Positions 18,701 to 31,025 of a DNA stretch of 64,000 nucleotides are shown in pieces (position 1 is the first letter of the stretch; each line of letters opens with the position of its first letter). The notes beneath the pieces were generated by a model, which was given only the letters and a program-made list of their open reading frames with translations, did no database searches and was not told the DNA's origin. Origin of the DNA: Toxorhynchites rutilus septentrionalis (Eukaryota; Arthropoda; Insecta; Diptera; Culicidae); the NCBI RefSeq assembly GCF_029784135.1, contig NC_073746.1, positions 294,896,089 to 294,960,088 of the forward strand, read 5' to 3'. The translations under genes and the position numbers were made by a program.

Positions 18701-21560
18701 TTTTCTGGCAGACCATACTCATTGCTATCGATACGAATCGACATTGACCTTCAGGTTGGACGAAAGTATTAAATCATATCATATTAAGCTGCAAACCAGA
18801 CGCGCACGCGTTCGAATGTTACCTCCGCGTTCCGGCGTTCTCTTTCGCCACCACTGATAATACGGCGGTTGTTTGGCCTTTTCAACGCCAAATTCAGCCC
18901 CGTAGGGGTGGAAAAAGCAGGCTCCTTCCCCTATATATGGAAACGCGAAACCGTTATTCGATCGCCTTTACGATAGCTTATTGCATTTAACCTCCTTCGT
19001 GGCCGAAAATTCGTGGATCGGGACCGGACCGGGAGGGTAAGACATTTTTGCATTCATTGTTCTTCGCCTTCGTCTTCGCGGCGGCCGGAAAGGATTAACG
19101 AAAAATATGTTCTCCCGAGCAAAAAAATAAAAATAAATACAGTACTCCACGTCCATTTCGCCATCCGTCGCCGGGACGGACGAGACGGGACAGTTTGAGA
19201 AATTTATTGTGGAGGTGTGACTGCAATTATGAGCTGACCCATGCTCGGAGAGGAACACAAAACTGTCTGTAAATCACACTGCCGAATGCCACTCGCACAA
19301 AATTAAAACGAGATGCTTAAATTGATTCTGTCATAAAGGAGGTAATAAAATCGTCATCAATCGCGGGCGAAAGGTTCGAAAGTTTCGAGGGGTGTAAAAT
19401 CAGCTTATTCTCGATACTGGTCAAATCTGATGCATTTTAAAAAGGGAAGAAAACTGATTGACTGTTTGTCCCTGAGGAATCCGTTGTCTCGTACCGAAAT
19501 CAGCACACACGCCTTTCCCAGTCGTATCCGAGAAGCAGCAATTTGTCATCGCCATTATCTATTATCTGCCGTCCGCCGAGAATTTCCCATAAGGAACCCA
19601 GCTCATCTATCAAAGCATAGAAATCAATCAGTCGACTATAAATTTCGCTAACGCGTTCCGAAGCTGCGGGGCAGGAAAATAAATCAATACACGTGTGCGT
19701 ACACCGTGTGTCCACATGGTAATCAAACATCGCTTCAATCGGGTTTTGTAGCAGTTTGTCCGCACACTCGGAAGAACCTTGGGAAAGCCGTCTGAAAGCC
19801 GTTGGAATGTCGAACATACGAGCCGATGCTGTGTAGTGCCTTATCTTGTCCCCGAAGCCCCGAGTCGTAGCCGGCGTTGTCATCCCACACGTCCCATCTC
19901 CCTTGGCACTCACCATGGAGGCTGCTGCTGCCGCCGGTTTGCGGTGCGGTCAAATCCGCAAAGTTCAACTGACGTGCTTACACACAGACACACATTTTGC
20001 TCGAACTCAAGTTTGGGCGCGGAAAACAAAATCCAAGCAAATGTTTTGTACTTCTGCTGTCGCGGGGTAACCCCAACTCAACGCAGCTCAACTCAACCCG
20101 ACCCTGCTGCTACTCGTCCGATCGGTCCGATATCTGTGTTCTCTTGTCGCAGAGAACCGTCGTCGTCGCGCGGTGGATTTCAGTTATAAATTTTATTTTA
20201 TCATCTTTGTTCTGTCATTTATGCTGTCAGTATGAAAATATGCAATTTATCAGTTTAATTGTCAATATTTGATTCTTTCGTTCGTGTTTCGTCGTTTGCC
20301 TCTGCTCCGGAACCCTTCTCTCTGCGCGGGACTCGATGAGCAACCGAACCGTGGTCCGCGCTGGAGTACAGTTCTTGTCCGAGCGTATCTGCCAAACCGA
20401 TATCAGCATCTCAGTGGAGAAAAACTGGTATATATGAGAATGTAAGGCTTTTATTTTCATTTTTACCTGCTCTGTCCCTCTCTTTCTGTGTGTTTGCTTG
20501 AACCAAAGTGGACTCCGAGCTTGGACCGGCGGTCCGACCAAGCGGCCACAAGTCGATCGGTATGAATTTGTTGCTTAAACTATCTTTATTTTTGATTTTT
20601 ATTTATTCGCGTAATAAATTAATAAATTTGAAGGTTTCGCTGCGGTCCGCGGTCTGCGATAGGGAGCTTCCTAAGTACGGCACGGTGAGCCTCGTCCGGA
20701 CAGAAGTACACACCGGTAGGGAAGCCGTGATCGTTTTGGTGACCGAACGAGCCGGACGATCGAGGGCGAAAGAACGAATTAGCACCAACTGATTTCTCCG
20801 TCACCACTCCGCAGTTCTGGTGTGTTGGGGTCCCGCTGCACTCGAACTGGGTGTCATTGCGGGCTTTAATCTTTCCCACATCCACAGCATCTCGTACGAC
20901 GACCGGAGGAGGCCTGCCGTCCTTAAATTATGCTCATCGTAACTTAAACGGGGCAGTACGGCACACACACCCATAAGGGAACATGGACAGATAATGAAGA
21001 TACTTTGGATGAAATTACACGCAATGATTACCGCTGGCGACGAGGCAACAAGGCATGCGGAACGGTGTGCACCCGAAGGATGGATATTCGGGCAGTTCGT
21101 GGGACTCGCCGCTCTTCTCCGAATGTGCTGGACCGTGTAAAGCATAAGTCACCGGGACCGCGCGTATCGCAAGCCAGGATATATCAGTGTGTGACTCCGG
21201 TGGACTTTGCGCAATGGTTGTTCGGAAAATGTACGATTGCAATCGGTATGTCATCGTGCGGAGTGAGGGTAGAAAGGACGGGACGGAAGAGTGCAACACC
21301 TACGTATTACATGGAAAATGCTCCTAGAGATACAAGTCGCCGACAACGGCGATATTGGAGACCTTCGCGAGATCCGTATAATCCTTGGCGTGTTGTCAAT
21401 ACTTATCGTAATATAATGGCTGTCGAAGGGTTTCAACGCAGCGCTAGAATCAGGAAAGCACGATCTATTGATATGAATGCCTTGGATACGAAGCCATTAG
21501 AATGAAGCGACATTCAGAGAAGGGAGTTTATTCTCCTCTTTCAATTATGATTACCGTACC
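18701..21560. other. Unique, GC-richer block without a recognised gene
   Basis: This block lacks the repeat families seen elsewhere and is visibly richer in GC and CpG, as in intronic or promoter-proximal host DNA. Several overlapping medium frames on both strands (for example 19500-19916 minus, 21005-21505 plus) match no family I know and look like chance. A possible 52-nt exon on the minus strand (19917-19968, AG before and GTGAGT after) is listed as a finding. No transcription unit is established. Confidence 0.4.
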
Positions 21561-22208
21561 GAGTGCACAATGATTTATTGGGTTTCAGAAACTTTCTGCT
21601 TTATTTCGATTCCGTTCTCTAATTCATCGTTATCGTATATGTTGATATACAGCCATTCCTTGTCAAATAGATATAGATATAGATATATTTGTTCTTTGTC
21701 GTAAAATATTAGACCAGTATTTTTTAAATTTTTTCTCATTAGGGTGCCCATTTCCACGTTAGGGTGGTCCGAAAAGTTAATTTCTTCGCCTGTTCCCCAA
21801 AATGACTACTGGACCGATTCAGATGATCGATATATCCAATTAAAGCTAATTACTTAGTCTTTTTTGAAAAAATACTACGCTTGTCAAAAATTCGGATTTT
21901 GTTTTCTTAATTATTGATTGTATTTGTTTTTTGTTGTTTCCATGACATTGGATTAGAAGGCGCTATATTTTTTATATTTATTCTTGATGGCCGAGGATTT
22001 TTTACATAAAATAGTCAAAAATCAGAGATGTGATTTTTTCCGTTTTTAACACTTTGAGTTTTCTCGTGTTTCGCGTCCCATTCGTTGCGGACCGCTCACG
22101 AGATTTCTCGTTTTGCGTTCCTTCTTTATGGACTTGTGTGAAATTAGCGGATAAAAGTTTTTGTTGTGTGCAATTTTCTGTTCAACGTCTTGCTGGATTT
22201 AATGTATT

Positions 22209-22399
22209 CAGGCAAACCTGTTTTTGTGCGGTTGCTTTTTGGGCGATTTCTCATTTGTGTGACTGTTTAGATGCGATTTTATTATTTTTGCAATTGGTTT
22301 GTGTGATTTAAGACCCGATATCATAATAAAATCGCACAAAAAGAGTCACACAAACGAGGAATGACGCAAAAAGAGACCGCACAAAAACAGGTTTGTCTG
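22209..22399. mobile_element. 191-bp hairpin MITE with CAGGCAAACCTG ends
   Basis: The left end CAGGCAAACCTGTTTTTGTG is matched inverted at the right end (CACAAAAACAGGTTTGTCTG), and most of the body is self-complementary (GCGATTTTATTA with ATAATAAAATCGC). It is missing from the right arm of the surrounding fold-back, so it arrived after the palindrome formed. Related to the 34500-35035 element. Confidence 0.8.
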
Positions 22400-22659
22400 T
22401 AATGAATTATTTCAATTGAAATAAATTGATTGTTTATCAAGTAACAACCTTCAAAATCATGCTCATTAGATAGAGAACTGAATCATTCATCTTTCCACAT
22501 AATTATTTTTTTTCTTGATCGTGACAGAGAAAAGTTATAGACTGGAACGTGAGAATGGGTCAATATAGGAAAATTTATAGAATTTTGAAAATCAAAAAAA
22601 GTTGTTCGAATAGAGTTATCGAAGTTATTTTACCGATATTCCAGCCACAATTTTATTAA

Positions 22660-23030
22660 TCGAAAAAGGGTATGAGAAAAGTTATAAGCCAAGTTGTATG
22701 GAAGAAATTAATTATATTAAAGAAAATTGAAAAAAGTTATCTGAAAGGATCCAAAACACATTCTCGAGATAATACTTATTCGATATAGATTATTTTATCT
22801 ATCTTTAGCAATATTTTCATTGGTCGGAAAAGGGTCTAAGAAAAGTTATAGCCCTAAACCTATACAACTTGTTTGGGGAAAATAAATTAATTTAAAGAAA
22901 ATTGAAAAAAGTTATTTGAAAGGACCCAAAACACATTTTTCAGATTGGATAGGGAATACTTTTATCCATCTTCAGCCAAATTTTCGTTGGCCGGAAAAGA
23001 GGCTGAGAAAAGGTATGGGCCAAAATGTAT
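22660..23030 (-). repeat. About 166-bp tandem repeats in left arm of FB-1
   Basis: Three units are marked by GAAAAGGGT-TGAGAAAAG-TAT at about 22660, 22826 and 22994. The mirror units lie at 24089, 24266 and 24577 in the right arm, spaced 177 bp and then 311 bp (the last spacing enlarged by inserted sequence). Confidence 0.7.
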
Positions 23031-24084
23031 ACAAGTTGTAGGAGGGAAACTAAATAATTGATCGAAAATGGAAATAGAACTTTTTCACACTCGAAAAAAA
23101 AAATGAAGGAACAGAGTGCGAAGTCGAAATGTTTAGGCGCTTTTTTAAATGCTTTAAAATCATGAAATATCAACGCATGAGGATGGGAACTAAATCTCTT
23201 ACGTGGATTTACACGGAATATTTTACAGAGAAATTTGTATTTCGATGTATGTAGATGTAGTGGTTAAACATATCGGGAAGAAATGAAAAATCGATTTGTT
23301 TCTGTTTTTTTAAAGATAGCAAATTCAATTAACGTTATCAACTATCTTTCATTTGATTTCTATAACGTTGTTGTGAACCATTCAGTACTGAGATATTATT
23401 GTATGAACGAAAAGTTTTCAAATCGTATTTGATAATAAATAGTTCAATAAATAATCATCGAAAAAACAGTTTTGAAAACTCTAATAAATTCTATACACCC
23501 ATGATTTTTTACGCAGGGGGTAGAATATTGTTATAATTTGTCGCGGTACATCATAGTAGATGTACTTTGAGTATTTTCTCAAATTTTCATTTCCAAGCCT
23601 ATTGAGAATAGGGAAAAAAAGAAAAAATCATTTTTTCACTATAGCTCTTATAGTGAACCATATAGGAGAATTATCTAATTATTATCTGAAAAAAAAACCA
23701 CACATATCTATAAAAGGCGTAGGAACACATTTAAATACGAATTATAGTAGTACTGAATCTAAATACTAAAAAAAATTCAATATTCCAATTTTTTTTTCTG
23801 TACTTCATTTTTTTAGGAATTTATTTGTTGAATATATATTTTTCGATATATAAGTAAGATGCACTTTCAGTATTTTTTCCAATTTTTTATCTCAAACTAT
23901 TGAGAATGGCGTGCTAAGAATTGGAAGGTACGTTTCTCACCATAGATCCTATGAATAGGGATTCGAAAAATAGTCAAAATTTCTATACAATAGAAATGTT
24001 TACTTCCTTTTTGCTTTTTACATCCTTACCCTGCCAGACCCTTTCCCCCGTACAACTCGTGAACGTTTGGCCAATAACTTTTCT

Positions 24085-24600
24085 CATACCCTTTTCGGAC
24101 CAATGAAAATTTGGCTAAAGATAAATAAAAACATTCTTTATCCAATGAGTGCTATCTCGAAAATGTGTTTTGGGTCCTTTCAAATAACTTATTTCAATTT
24201 TCTTTAAATTAATTTACTTCACCCATACAAGTTGTACAGGTTTTTTGCCTATAACTTTTCTTAGACCCTTTTCCGACCAATGAAAATTTGGCTACAGATA
24301 AATAAAAATATTCTTTATCGAATGAGTACTATCTCGGGAATGTGTTTTCGGTCCTTTAAAATAACTTTTTTCAATTTTCTTTAAAATAATTAATTTCTCC
24401 CATACGACTTATTTTTTATTAATTCGTTTATTTTTACAGTTTTAAGGAGCCGAATTCTCAACTATATTTTCATAACTATATATAAACAATTTCATAATTC
24501 TGTGGTTAGTAAGGTAGAAACCGATTACTCGCGGTTGACTCCCTCCCATACAACTTGGCCTATAACTTTTCTCAGACCCTTTTCCGATTAATCAAATTGT
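24085..24600 (+). repeat. Mirror tandem repeats in right arm of FB-1
   Basis: CCCTTTTCCGACCAATGAAA recurs at about 24089, 24266 and, diverged, at 24577. It is the inverse of the units at 22660-23030. Confidence 0.7.
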
Positions 24601-25379
24601 GGCTGGAAGATAGGTGAAATATTTCTCTATCGATTAACTTCGATAACTCTATTCGAACAAATTTTTTTTGATTTTAAAAATTCTGTGTATTTTCCTATAT
24701 TGACCCGTGCTCACGTTTCAGTCTATAACTTTTCTCTGTGACGATCTAGAAAAAAAATAATTATGTGGAAAGATGAATGATTCAATTCTCTATCTAATGA
24801 GCATGATTTTGAAGGTTGTTACTTGATAAACACTCAATTTATTCAAACTGAAATAATTAAAATTAAAATTAAATCTAGCAAGACGTTGAACAGAAACTTG
24901 CACGCAGCAAAAACTTTTATCCGCTGAACTTTCATTCGCTAACTTTACACATAGAAGCGAATGAACTGCAAAGTTTAAAGCCTATTAAAAACTTGCAAGC
25001 AAAGCGAGCAACTCCACACAGGTTAAAACGTGCGGTCCCAGGCGTATGTCTTACATATTTCTTCCCGGTCCTTAAAGTGTTAAGTTATGAATTTTCAAAG
25101 TCAACCGATGGTTAAAAACATTAAATTTTCCTCCTTTTCCAAAAACGATAATCTAAATCGGTCCAGTAGTTCAAAAGTTATGTTTTTTCTTTTTTCTAAA
25201 AAAGTAATTTTTTGGAAAAAGGCGAAAAATTGACCACCCTAAAATGGAAATGAGCACCCTAATGAAAAAAATAACATAAATAGGGGTAAAAAATACAAAT
25301 ATCAACAAAATTACCTATTCTCACGGAAATCTGGAACCACTTTATCGGTTTGGCATGGAATGGCTGTGTATTAGGAGTG

Positions 25380-26960
25380 TGGTTACGGCATAAAAAATTG
25401 GAAAATTGGAAGAAAAATGATTTTATATATGACCAGAGTGCGTTTCTGAAATTGAGCTTCTAATGAAAATCGACTATTCGGTCATTAATATGTGTTCTAT
25501 GTGAAGGAAACATCTCTTTTCCACGTGTTTGGCAAAATCATGAACTGAAATTGTGTTTCGAAGTGATTTAAAATTTATCGATTCCCCTCATCTATCTCTA
25601 TATATATAAAAGTTTTCTGTTCGTTTGTGTGCGCGTTAAAAACTGGAAAAGTACGGAACCGACTGAGCTCAAACTATGATTGATATTTTCCATGTTTTGT
25701 GTGCACGAATAATGACACTGTTGACAGCTGGATGCGTAGATACTGTCTGAAAATATGTATCTTGCTGGTGGTATCGTTTCTGAAGCAACGGGGTGTCGTA
25801 GAGAAAATTCTAATGAATATTTTGAAACCTTAGGACAATACCTAAAGCGTTACATACGGGTTTTTGAAAATTCGAAAAATTGTCAAAATGGCGGCCATTT
25901 TTGTTAAAAATGAGTTATTTCTCATAAAAAAACGAAAAAAAAAACGAAAAAATTAAATATTAAAAACGGCTATGTAACGCTTTAGATAATCCATTTTTAC
26001 ATGCTGATGAAAAATTCAGCCAAATCGGTCGAGTAGATCCTGAGATATCGATTCCACCAATAGAATAAACATGGTTTCGAGAAAATCGAGTTTAAAAATT
26101 CATACAGCAATACTATATCCCTCGAGGTGATTTCATACTTTTGGCTGCAACTTTCCAACGAAATCAAATATAGAAATATCCTTTTAGTACAACCATTTTA
26201 AGGGCATAAGTCTCACAAAAAGGCAAAAAACAAAAATTCGATTTTTTCGTTTTTTCAGACCGGGGCTCCCCCTTAAGGCAGCATTTTAGTCTAGAAATTT
26301 GAAAAAATCAATTTTTTTCCTTCATATTTCTGTGATTTAAGCATTCAAGTATATACCCTAAAAAGGACTTATCGGAAATCCTATTATTTACCGAGTTAGA
26401 GTCATTTTGGTGATGCGGTATCTAACCTGGTTCGACCATAACAATGAACTTCAAACGCGTTTTTCTCGAAACTAGTTTTTTCAAACTGGCGTACACCATA
26501 TCTCAAGTTCTACTGAACCGATTCATGTAGAATTTATGCGGATACTATCTGCAGGCATCTCTCAATCGCACGAACCTCTAAAAAATAATGTTTTTTTAAA
26601 TTTTACTATTTTTGAAAAATCGGGAAACGTAAGAAAAAACGTTTTAAACCGCATTTTGTTTTTCAAACAGCCGCCATTTTGCCAAAAAAGGTGTTTTTGA
26701 CCTGTCCGAGGTTCATGCGATAGCGGCATCTTTACTGATTCAGAATCTGTTCGATTTGTTTGTTTCAGATAACCAGAACGGCGTGTCTCTACTCTAGAAC
26801 ACCCCCTTAAGCATACAGCTGTTCATTCTTGACATTCTTACTATTTTCCATTACTTTTCATTATACGATTGAATTTTTTGAGGTTTTTGTTATTTTAATA
26901 CTTACAATCTACTGAACACTCATAGCCTAACTTACTTGAATACTCATTTACGTTGTCCTA
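25380..26960 (+). repeat. Old interspersed repeat, forward copy of the 15143-17130 family
   Basis: 25380-25690 matches 17130-15143 inverted. It continues with long low-complexity AT-rich sequence, TAC-rich stretches and CTCCCCCTTAAG near 26270. 26276-26345 is inverted at 59205-59275. No coding frame is supported. Confidence 0.5.
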
Positions 26961-26971
26961 CATTTGGACTA

Positions 26972-27048
26972 GTCACGCGTATTCTAGAGTTTGCTCCTCA
27001 GAATACATTCAAGGCGTGTTATTTGTTTTAAGAAATCTCAACTAAGTA
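26972..27048 (+). mobile_element. 3' fragment of a serine-tRNA-like SINE
   Basis: 77 bp match the body of the SINEs at 38212-38438 and 53809-54093 (CACGCGTATTCTAGAG through AAATCTCAACTAAGTATTA). The tRNA-like head is missing, so it is 5'-truncated. Confidence 0.65.
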
Positions 27049-27640
27049 TTAACTCTTTCGGGTCGTCTTTCTGCTCTCAGCCACCACAGTAAGAAACCAT
27101 GCTTATCTTATATTTCACTCAACCAAGCATCAGTTTATGCTTTTCCTAAACGAAGCTTGATGTCTAGTGAACCTGTTCACGAATCAATACGGTGCTTCCA
27201 TGAGTAATAGATAACGGTACTCAGTGTCAAACAAAGTGGTCACCCTCACAAAACAACACACAGTGCGTTGAATGCATAGGAATGTGGGACAAAAATCATA
27301 ACAGCAGAACTTAGCCATTGTAAAACTTTGGTGTGATGGAAAAGATTGTTCATAAGTATCAGAACTACTGTTTACATAAATGTCTCATGTTATTAGAATA
27401 ATCGCATAAGTGTCTCAAGCGATGAAATCTTTGTTCATATGAAGTGAAAAGTTCTGATCATTTCGGAAACGCAGAAATCATTATTTGGGTAACTACTGGT
27501 TCAAATTATATTGAAGTAGTTAGAACATATACAGGGCGAACTCGGTTATATACAGTCTCAGTCTCTTTTCACTGTATAGATATAATCGAAACCTCGATAC
27601 CTTCGTTTTTTATGCATGTATTTTTCGTTTTTTTCAATAT
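27049..27640. repeat. Repeat with GCTCTCAGCCACCACAG motif
   Basis: 27049-27250 is similar to 33410-33560 (TCTGCTCTCAGCCACCACAG and after). Near 27530 a short ACAGGGCGAACTCGGTTATA-like segment resembles a terminal repeat, without a partner found. No gene. Confidence 0.5.
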
Positions 27641-28049
27641 GAAAGAAGAATTTGATTTTTGATTCATCCCCTTAAAGTCAGAAAACACCTTTCGCACATG
27701 GAAAAAATAAATTTATCCATACTTTCTCATAAGGTGATAGACGATCATATTTGATGGAAAAAATCCTTTTACGCATATGTTCGAATTTCAACAATGCAGA
27801 GTTATAGAACTTTTTTTTTGTTTCGAACGCTGTTGCCTCAAACTGGTTCTACACTAAAAAGTACGCTACGGAAGACGACTTTGTTGCTTTCATTTGAAAG
27901 ATGAAAAAATTTAATACAGTATATAGTAGCGGAACATCTAAATTAGTGGATTTTAATAATTAGTGGAACATCTAAATTAGTGAAATTTTTGGCGAAAGTC
28001 CTACAAAGTTTACTTTATAGTCTAACCGTTGAGATTGCACCCAAAAAAA

Positions 28050-28145
28050 AGTCCAAACGACGTCAACGGGAATCGAACCAAGGCCGGCTGGAATGCAAGA
28101 CTGTTTTACACGATCACGCTATCCACATAGCTAATGACGCTGTTG
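28050..28145 (-). ncRNA. tRNA-like sequence (SINE head or tRNA relic)
   Basis: On the minus strand a D-arm-like hairpin GCTAT-GTGG-ATAGC is followed by a B box inside TTGGTTCGATTCCC. Six bases at each end (GCGTCA and TGACGT) can pair as an acceptor stem. The A box (TAGCTATGTGG) has one mismatch to consensus. The T stem is weak and the anticodon arm poorly formed, so it is more likely a SINE head or pseudo-tRNA than a functional tRNA. Confidence 0.45.
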
Positions 28146-28595
28146 GGGAGGAACGTGATAATATTACATCTCATTACAAATTGTTAATCATTACAAACTA
28201 CTATTTTTACTCCTAAAAAACACTTTCCAGCATAAAGGAGATCTATATCCATCACGGTCTGGGCCATGGCCAAGTAATGCGTGCTTATATGAACCGTGTT
28301 TCTTGTTTCGCTCGCTCGCATTAATCTCATATTTCCGTAGCATATATATTATACAAATGCTTACCAGTATTTGTGAGTCATGACATTTTCTGTCATTTTT
28401 ACGCTCATTTAATGTAATAAATCGGTGATGATGATTTACAAATATAGACTGCATTGAAATTAAGTGATTTTTTAAATTTTTATGTTATTGAACGATTCTT
28501 TTCAAACCTTTTCAGAAAATAAAATATGACCCATTAGTAAGCTTTTGGCATATATTATATCAAGAGAGAACTAATATAGCGATCGTTGCTGGAAT

Positions 28596-29025
28596 TTTAT
28601 ACGGGATCGACGATAAATATGCTCTCGTTGATGAACAGAAGAATTACCGGATTTTTTCGCTTGATGAAGTTCAAGATTTTCTTACAATGTTCGAGTCGTA
28701 GCTCCCGGATACGGTTGGATATCATGGGATTTTTTTTCCCTGCCCTCGATTTCGCCCCACATTCTTCCTTTACGATCTTTCGTGCCGTAATGTCGCTAAT
28801 CTCGTGTTAATTTGCCATTTTCCTCATTGAACGCACTGGAGTCGCCGGATTCATTCTTTTGATGGTAGCGATAACCCTCGGAATCCGAGCTGACTCTGAA
28901 CGACCTATGGCCACTTTGGCTGATAGTTGTCTTTTCTTTTCTCGGTCTAAGACCGTTTTCAAGGTCCGCTGGGACACTCTCACGACGATTGAAATGTTTT
29001 TTTTTTCGACATTTGCCCGTGGGAC
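28596..29025 (-). pseudogene. Tc1/mariner-superfamily transposase relic
   Basis: The minus-strand reading gives VSQRTLKTVLDREKKRQLS and then RSESARIPRVIATIKRMNP, a DNA-binding region. After an in-frame TAA near 28802 it continues as HEISDITARKIVKEECGAKS, RIRELRLEHCKKIL and NFIKRKNPVILLFINE. The last motif corresponds to the first catalytic site (usually SDE/DE), here INE, so the first Asp is Asn. The frame ends after VDPV at about 28600. The rest of the core is absent. The family matches transposases with the ITARK linker; this copy is dead. Confidence 0.6.
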
Positions 29026-29670
29026 AAATCACGAATACGCTGCCACTTCATCATGGTGCAACGGTCATACTAAAGATATCAGCTCCTTTTACTCGCAGCC
29101 TATTATGATATGAATTATAGCTTACGTGCATGCCAAGAAAACCAAAGTATTGTATGTTCAGATGAAACGGGAACCTATTTGTACGATGGTGCAAACATTA
29201 TCACGCATACGCTTAGGACTTTTGTAGCGACTTAACATTTTATCATCTAGTCGATTCACGTGTTCTGATTTAAAGATTTCTCATGAAATAATTTTCTTAA
29301 AAAATTTGTGTGATACACAAATATCACAAGTAAAAACAATATTTTCAGTTGGAAGGAAATGGGGAACAATTACCGCACCGGGCAATGATTTAGTTCATTC
29401 CCCTCGAAAAGAGCAAATGCACTTCTTCTGCACACATTTTGCCGAATTGAATTTAAGAGATAACTTATTTTTTCACACCCCAGAGGAGAACTCATCTTCA
29501 TTAATTCCCGCGCCTTTCTCTTCACAATGTATGAAATTTAGTATGTAATTTAACTTTTCTCGACTTCTTTTCCGTCCACTTCCAGATTCCCATTCCCCCC
29601 AGGGGACACACCGGCCGGGGACGATTCTCGCTGAACTGATTGGACATAACCACAAGAGGCATTTTCTGAA
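29026..29670. other. Non-coding stretch, nothing recognised
   Basis: AT-rich DNA without a recognisable repeat end, RNA or protein family. It leads into a CA microsatellite and the unique block beyond. Confidence 0.4.

Positions 29671-29697
<27 letters not shown>
29671..29697. repeat. (CA)n microsatellite
   Basis: An uninterrupted AC/CA dinucleotide run of about 27 bp. Confidence 0.95.
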
Positions 29698-29702
<5 letters not shown>

Positions 29703-30180
29703 TAATCTAGCGAAAATGATGATCATTATTACCGCAGTTCGTCAGAACGTAGTAAGTAGTGATGGTGCTGGTGGTTGCTGTTGTTGTTGTTGCCTTTGCT
29801 GGCAAAGCTGTGAAAATTTAATTTAATCCAATCGTTGACCGCCGAAAAAAAGCAGCTCTGGTGGCGGTAAGGGCAAGGGCTGTAAACTACAAGCGGAAGA
29901 AGAGATTTATTCGCTTCGTTCTGCCCTCCGGAGTGGGTGAGTGGGTCAAAAAAGAATTGACGGGGTAAAATCAATTAAGTTTTATTGCACATGCGAAGTT
30001 ATGCGCTTTGTTCGGTAAAACGGTGCAAAATATAAAAAAGGAATCATAAATTGTGAATCTGTGTTTTTGTTATCTCGTTTTGGGCAGTGAGCAAAAATAT
30101 GTGATTCTTTTTTTTTTGTGAGACGAAAACGACCAAATGAGGGAAATAATGCAACAACGGTACGTGTTTGTGGGGAATCG

Positions 30181-30194
30181 ATGCAACTGAGACT

Positions 30195-30231
<37 letters not shown>

Positions 30232-30259
30232 GAAAATGTCCCAGCGAGATTTTTCAGAG
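30181..30259 (+). other. Candidate first coding exon with strong splice donor
   Basis: Two starts run open to the same donor, CAGAG|GTAAGT at 30259/30260. ATG 30181 gives MQLRLN, eleven Ser (from the CAG run read as AGC), then ENVPARFFR. ATG 30236, preceded by GTGAAA, gives MSQRDFSE and ends in phase 0. The donor matches the metazoan consensus perfectly, and the locus lies in a block without transposons, as a host 5' region would. No downstream exon was found in the window and no homology is claimed, so this is only a candidate. Confidence 0.35.
30198..30230 (+). repeat. (CAG)11 trinucleotide repeat
   Basis: Eleven perfect CAG units. They would be 5' UTR if ATG 30236 is used, or code for Ser if ATG 30181 is used. 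Confidence 0.95.
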
Positions 30260-30275
30260 GTAAGTGGAAACCGCC

Positions 30276-31025
30276 TTAATTAAAGTCCTGTAATTGAATT
30301 GACACCTGCACGAGAGCGTTGGGTGATTTATGATTATCGTTCGCGGCTTAAGGCCGTACCCCGGTGGTGGTTAGGGGCGGCTCATTACGAGATTTTTTTA
30401 CAACCCGGAGCAACTTTTGTAGAATGTAAAGAAGGGACCAAAAACCGGGGTTCAATTAATTGAATTGTAAACATAGGATTTATTCTTTTTCCCACGTTTG
30501 GAGTTCTGCAATTCGAGTCGGTTGTAAATTGAACAACACGAATGGAACAAGATGCGGATGAACGATTTGAGACGGCGAAAATGGCGGACAAACGAATGAA
30601 AGAACTAAAGAAAATAATCAACTAAGGAGAGTAATTAAGATGATGGGAATGAGCCCAGAGCCGATCCGACGGCGACCGAACAGCGCACAATGGGAATCCA
30701 AAGCTGCACGGGACGAATGTTTTTAATTGAACAATTTGCTTTGAAGTATCGCCCCCTTGAACGGTCTTGGAATGTTTTTTTTACTTCAAGGTTGGAAAAT
30801 GCTTCGCGCACGCTCTTTCTCTCCTCGCTGTCTTTCTCTAATCGAGCGCTCGCGGAACTCGACAAGATATGTCAATCCCTCCGAAAAGCTTAATTAGCAT
30901 AACACATTAACTGCACCGATCACCGATGCTGGCTCTGCCTCGGGAGAGGAAATCCAATCTCCACTCAACACCAGAGAGCCAATGATCGGCAGAAATGGTC
31001 GTTCATTTCCTTGGCGCTCTAATTA
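30276..31025. promoter_or_regulatory. TAATTA-rich segment, candidate cis-regulatory region
   Basis: Five TAATTA cores occur at 30277, 30455, 30632, 30891 and 31020, in sequence that is otherwise moderately GC-rich. TAATTA is the core bound by many homeodomain proteins. The cluster sits just downstream of a candidate first exon, where intronic enhancers are common. Function is inferred only. Confidence 0.3.

Larger units (their letters stand above)
21649..25367. repeat. 3.7-kb fold-back element (family FB-1, copy 1)
   Basis: Both ends carry ACAGCCATTCC-TG-CAAA (left, 21649) and its inverse (right, to about 25367), then TTAGGGTGCCCATTTCCA (21739) with the inverse at about 25245-25263. The arms stay recognisable for over 1 kb: 21780-22200 pairs with 24870-25230 and 22440-22700 with 24530-24840. 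The inner arms hold tandem sub-repeats. A MITE (22209-22399) is present only in the left arm. No transposase is found, so it is a non-autonomous fold-back. Copy 2 is at 48473. Confidence 0.8.

Noticed and set aside
19500..19916. 138-residue minus-strand frame
   Set aside because: It begins right at a possible splice donor, so it would be intron if the exon is real; no domain recognised.
21005..21505. 166-residue Arg-rich frame
   Set aside because: No recognised family; an overlapping minus-strand frame is similarly open; no splice or start context.
28050..28145. Functional tRNA gene
   Set aside because: The T stem is weak, the anticodon arm poor and the A box has a mismatch; a SINE head or relic is more likely.
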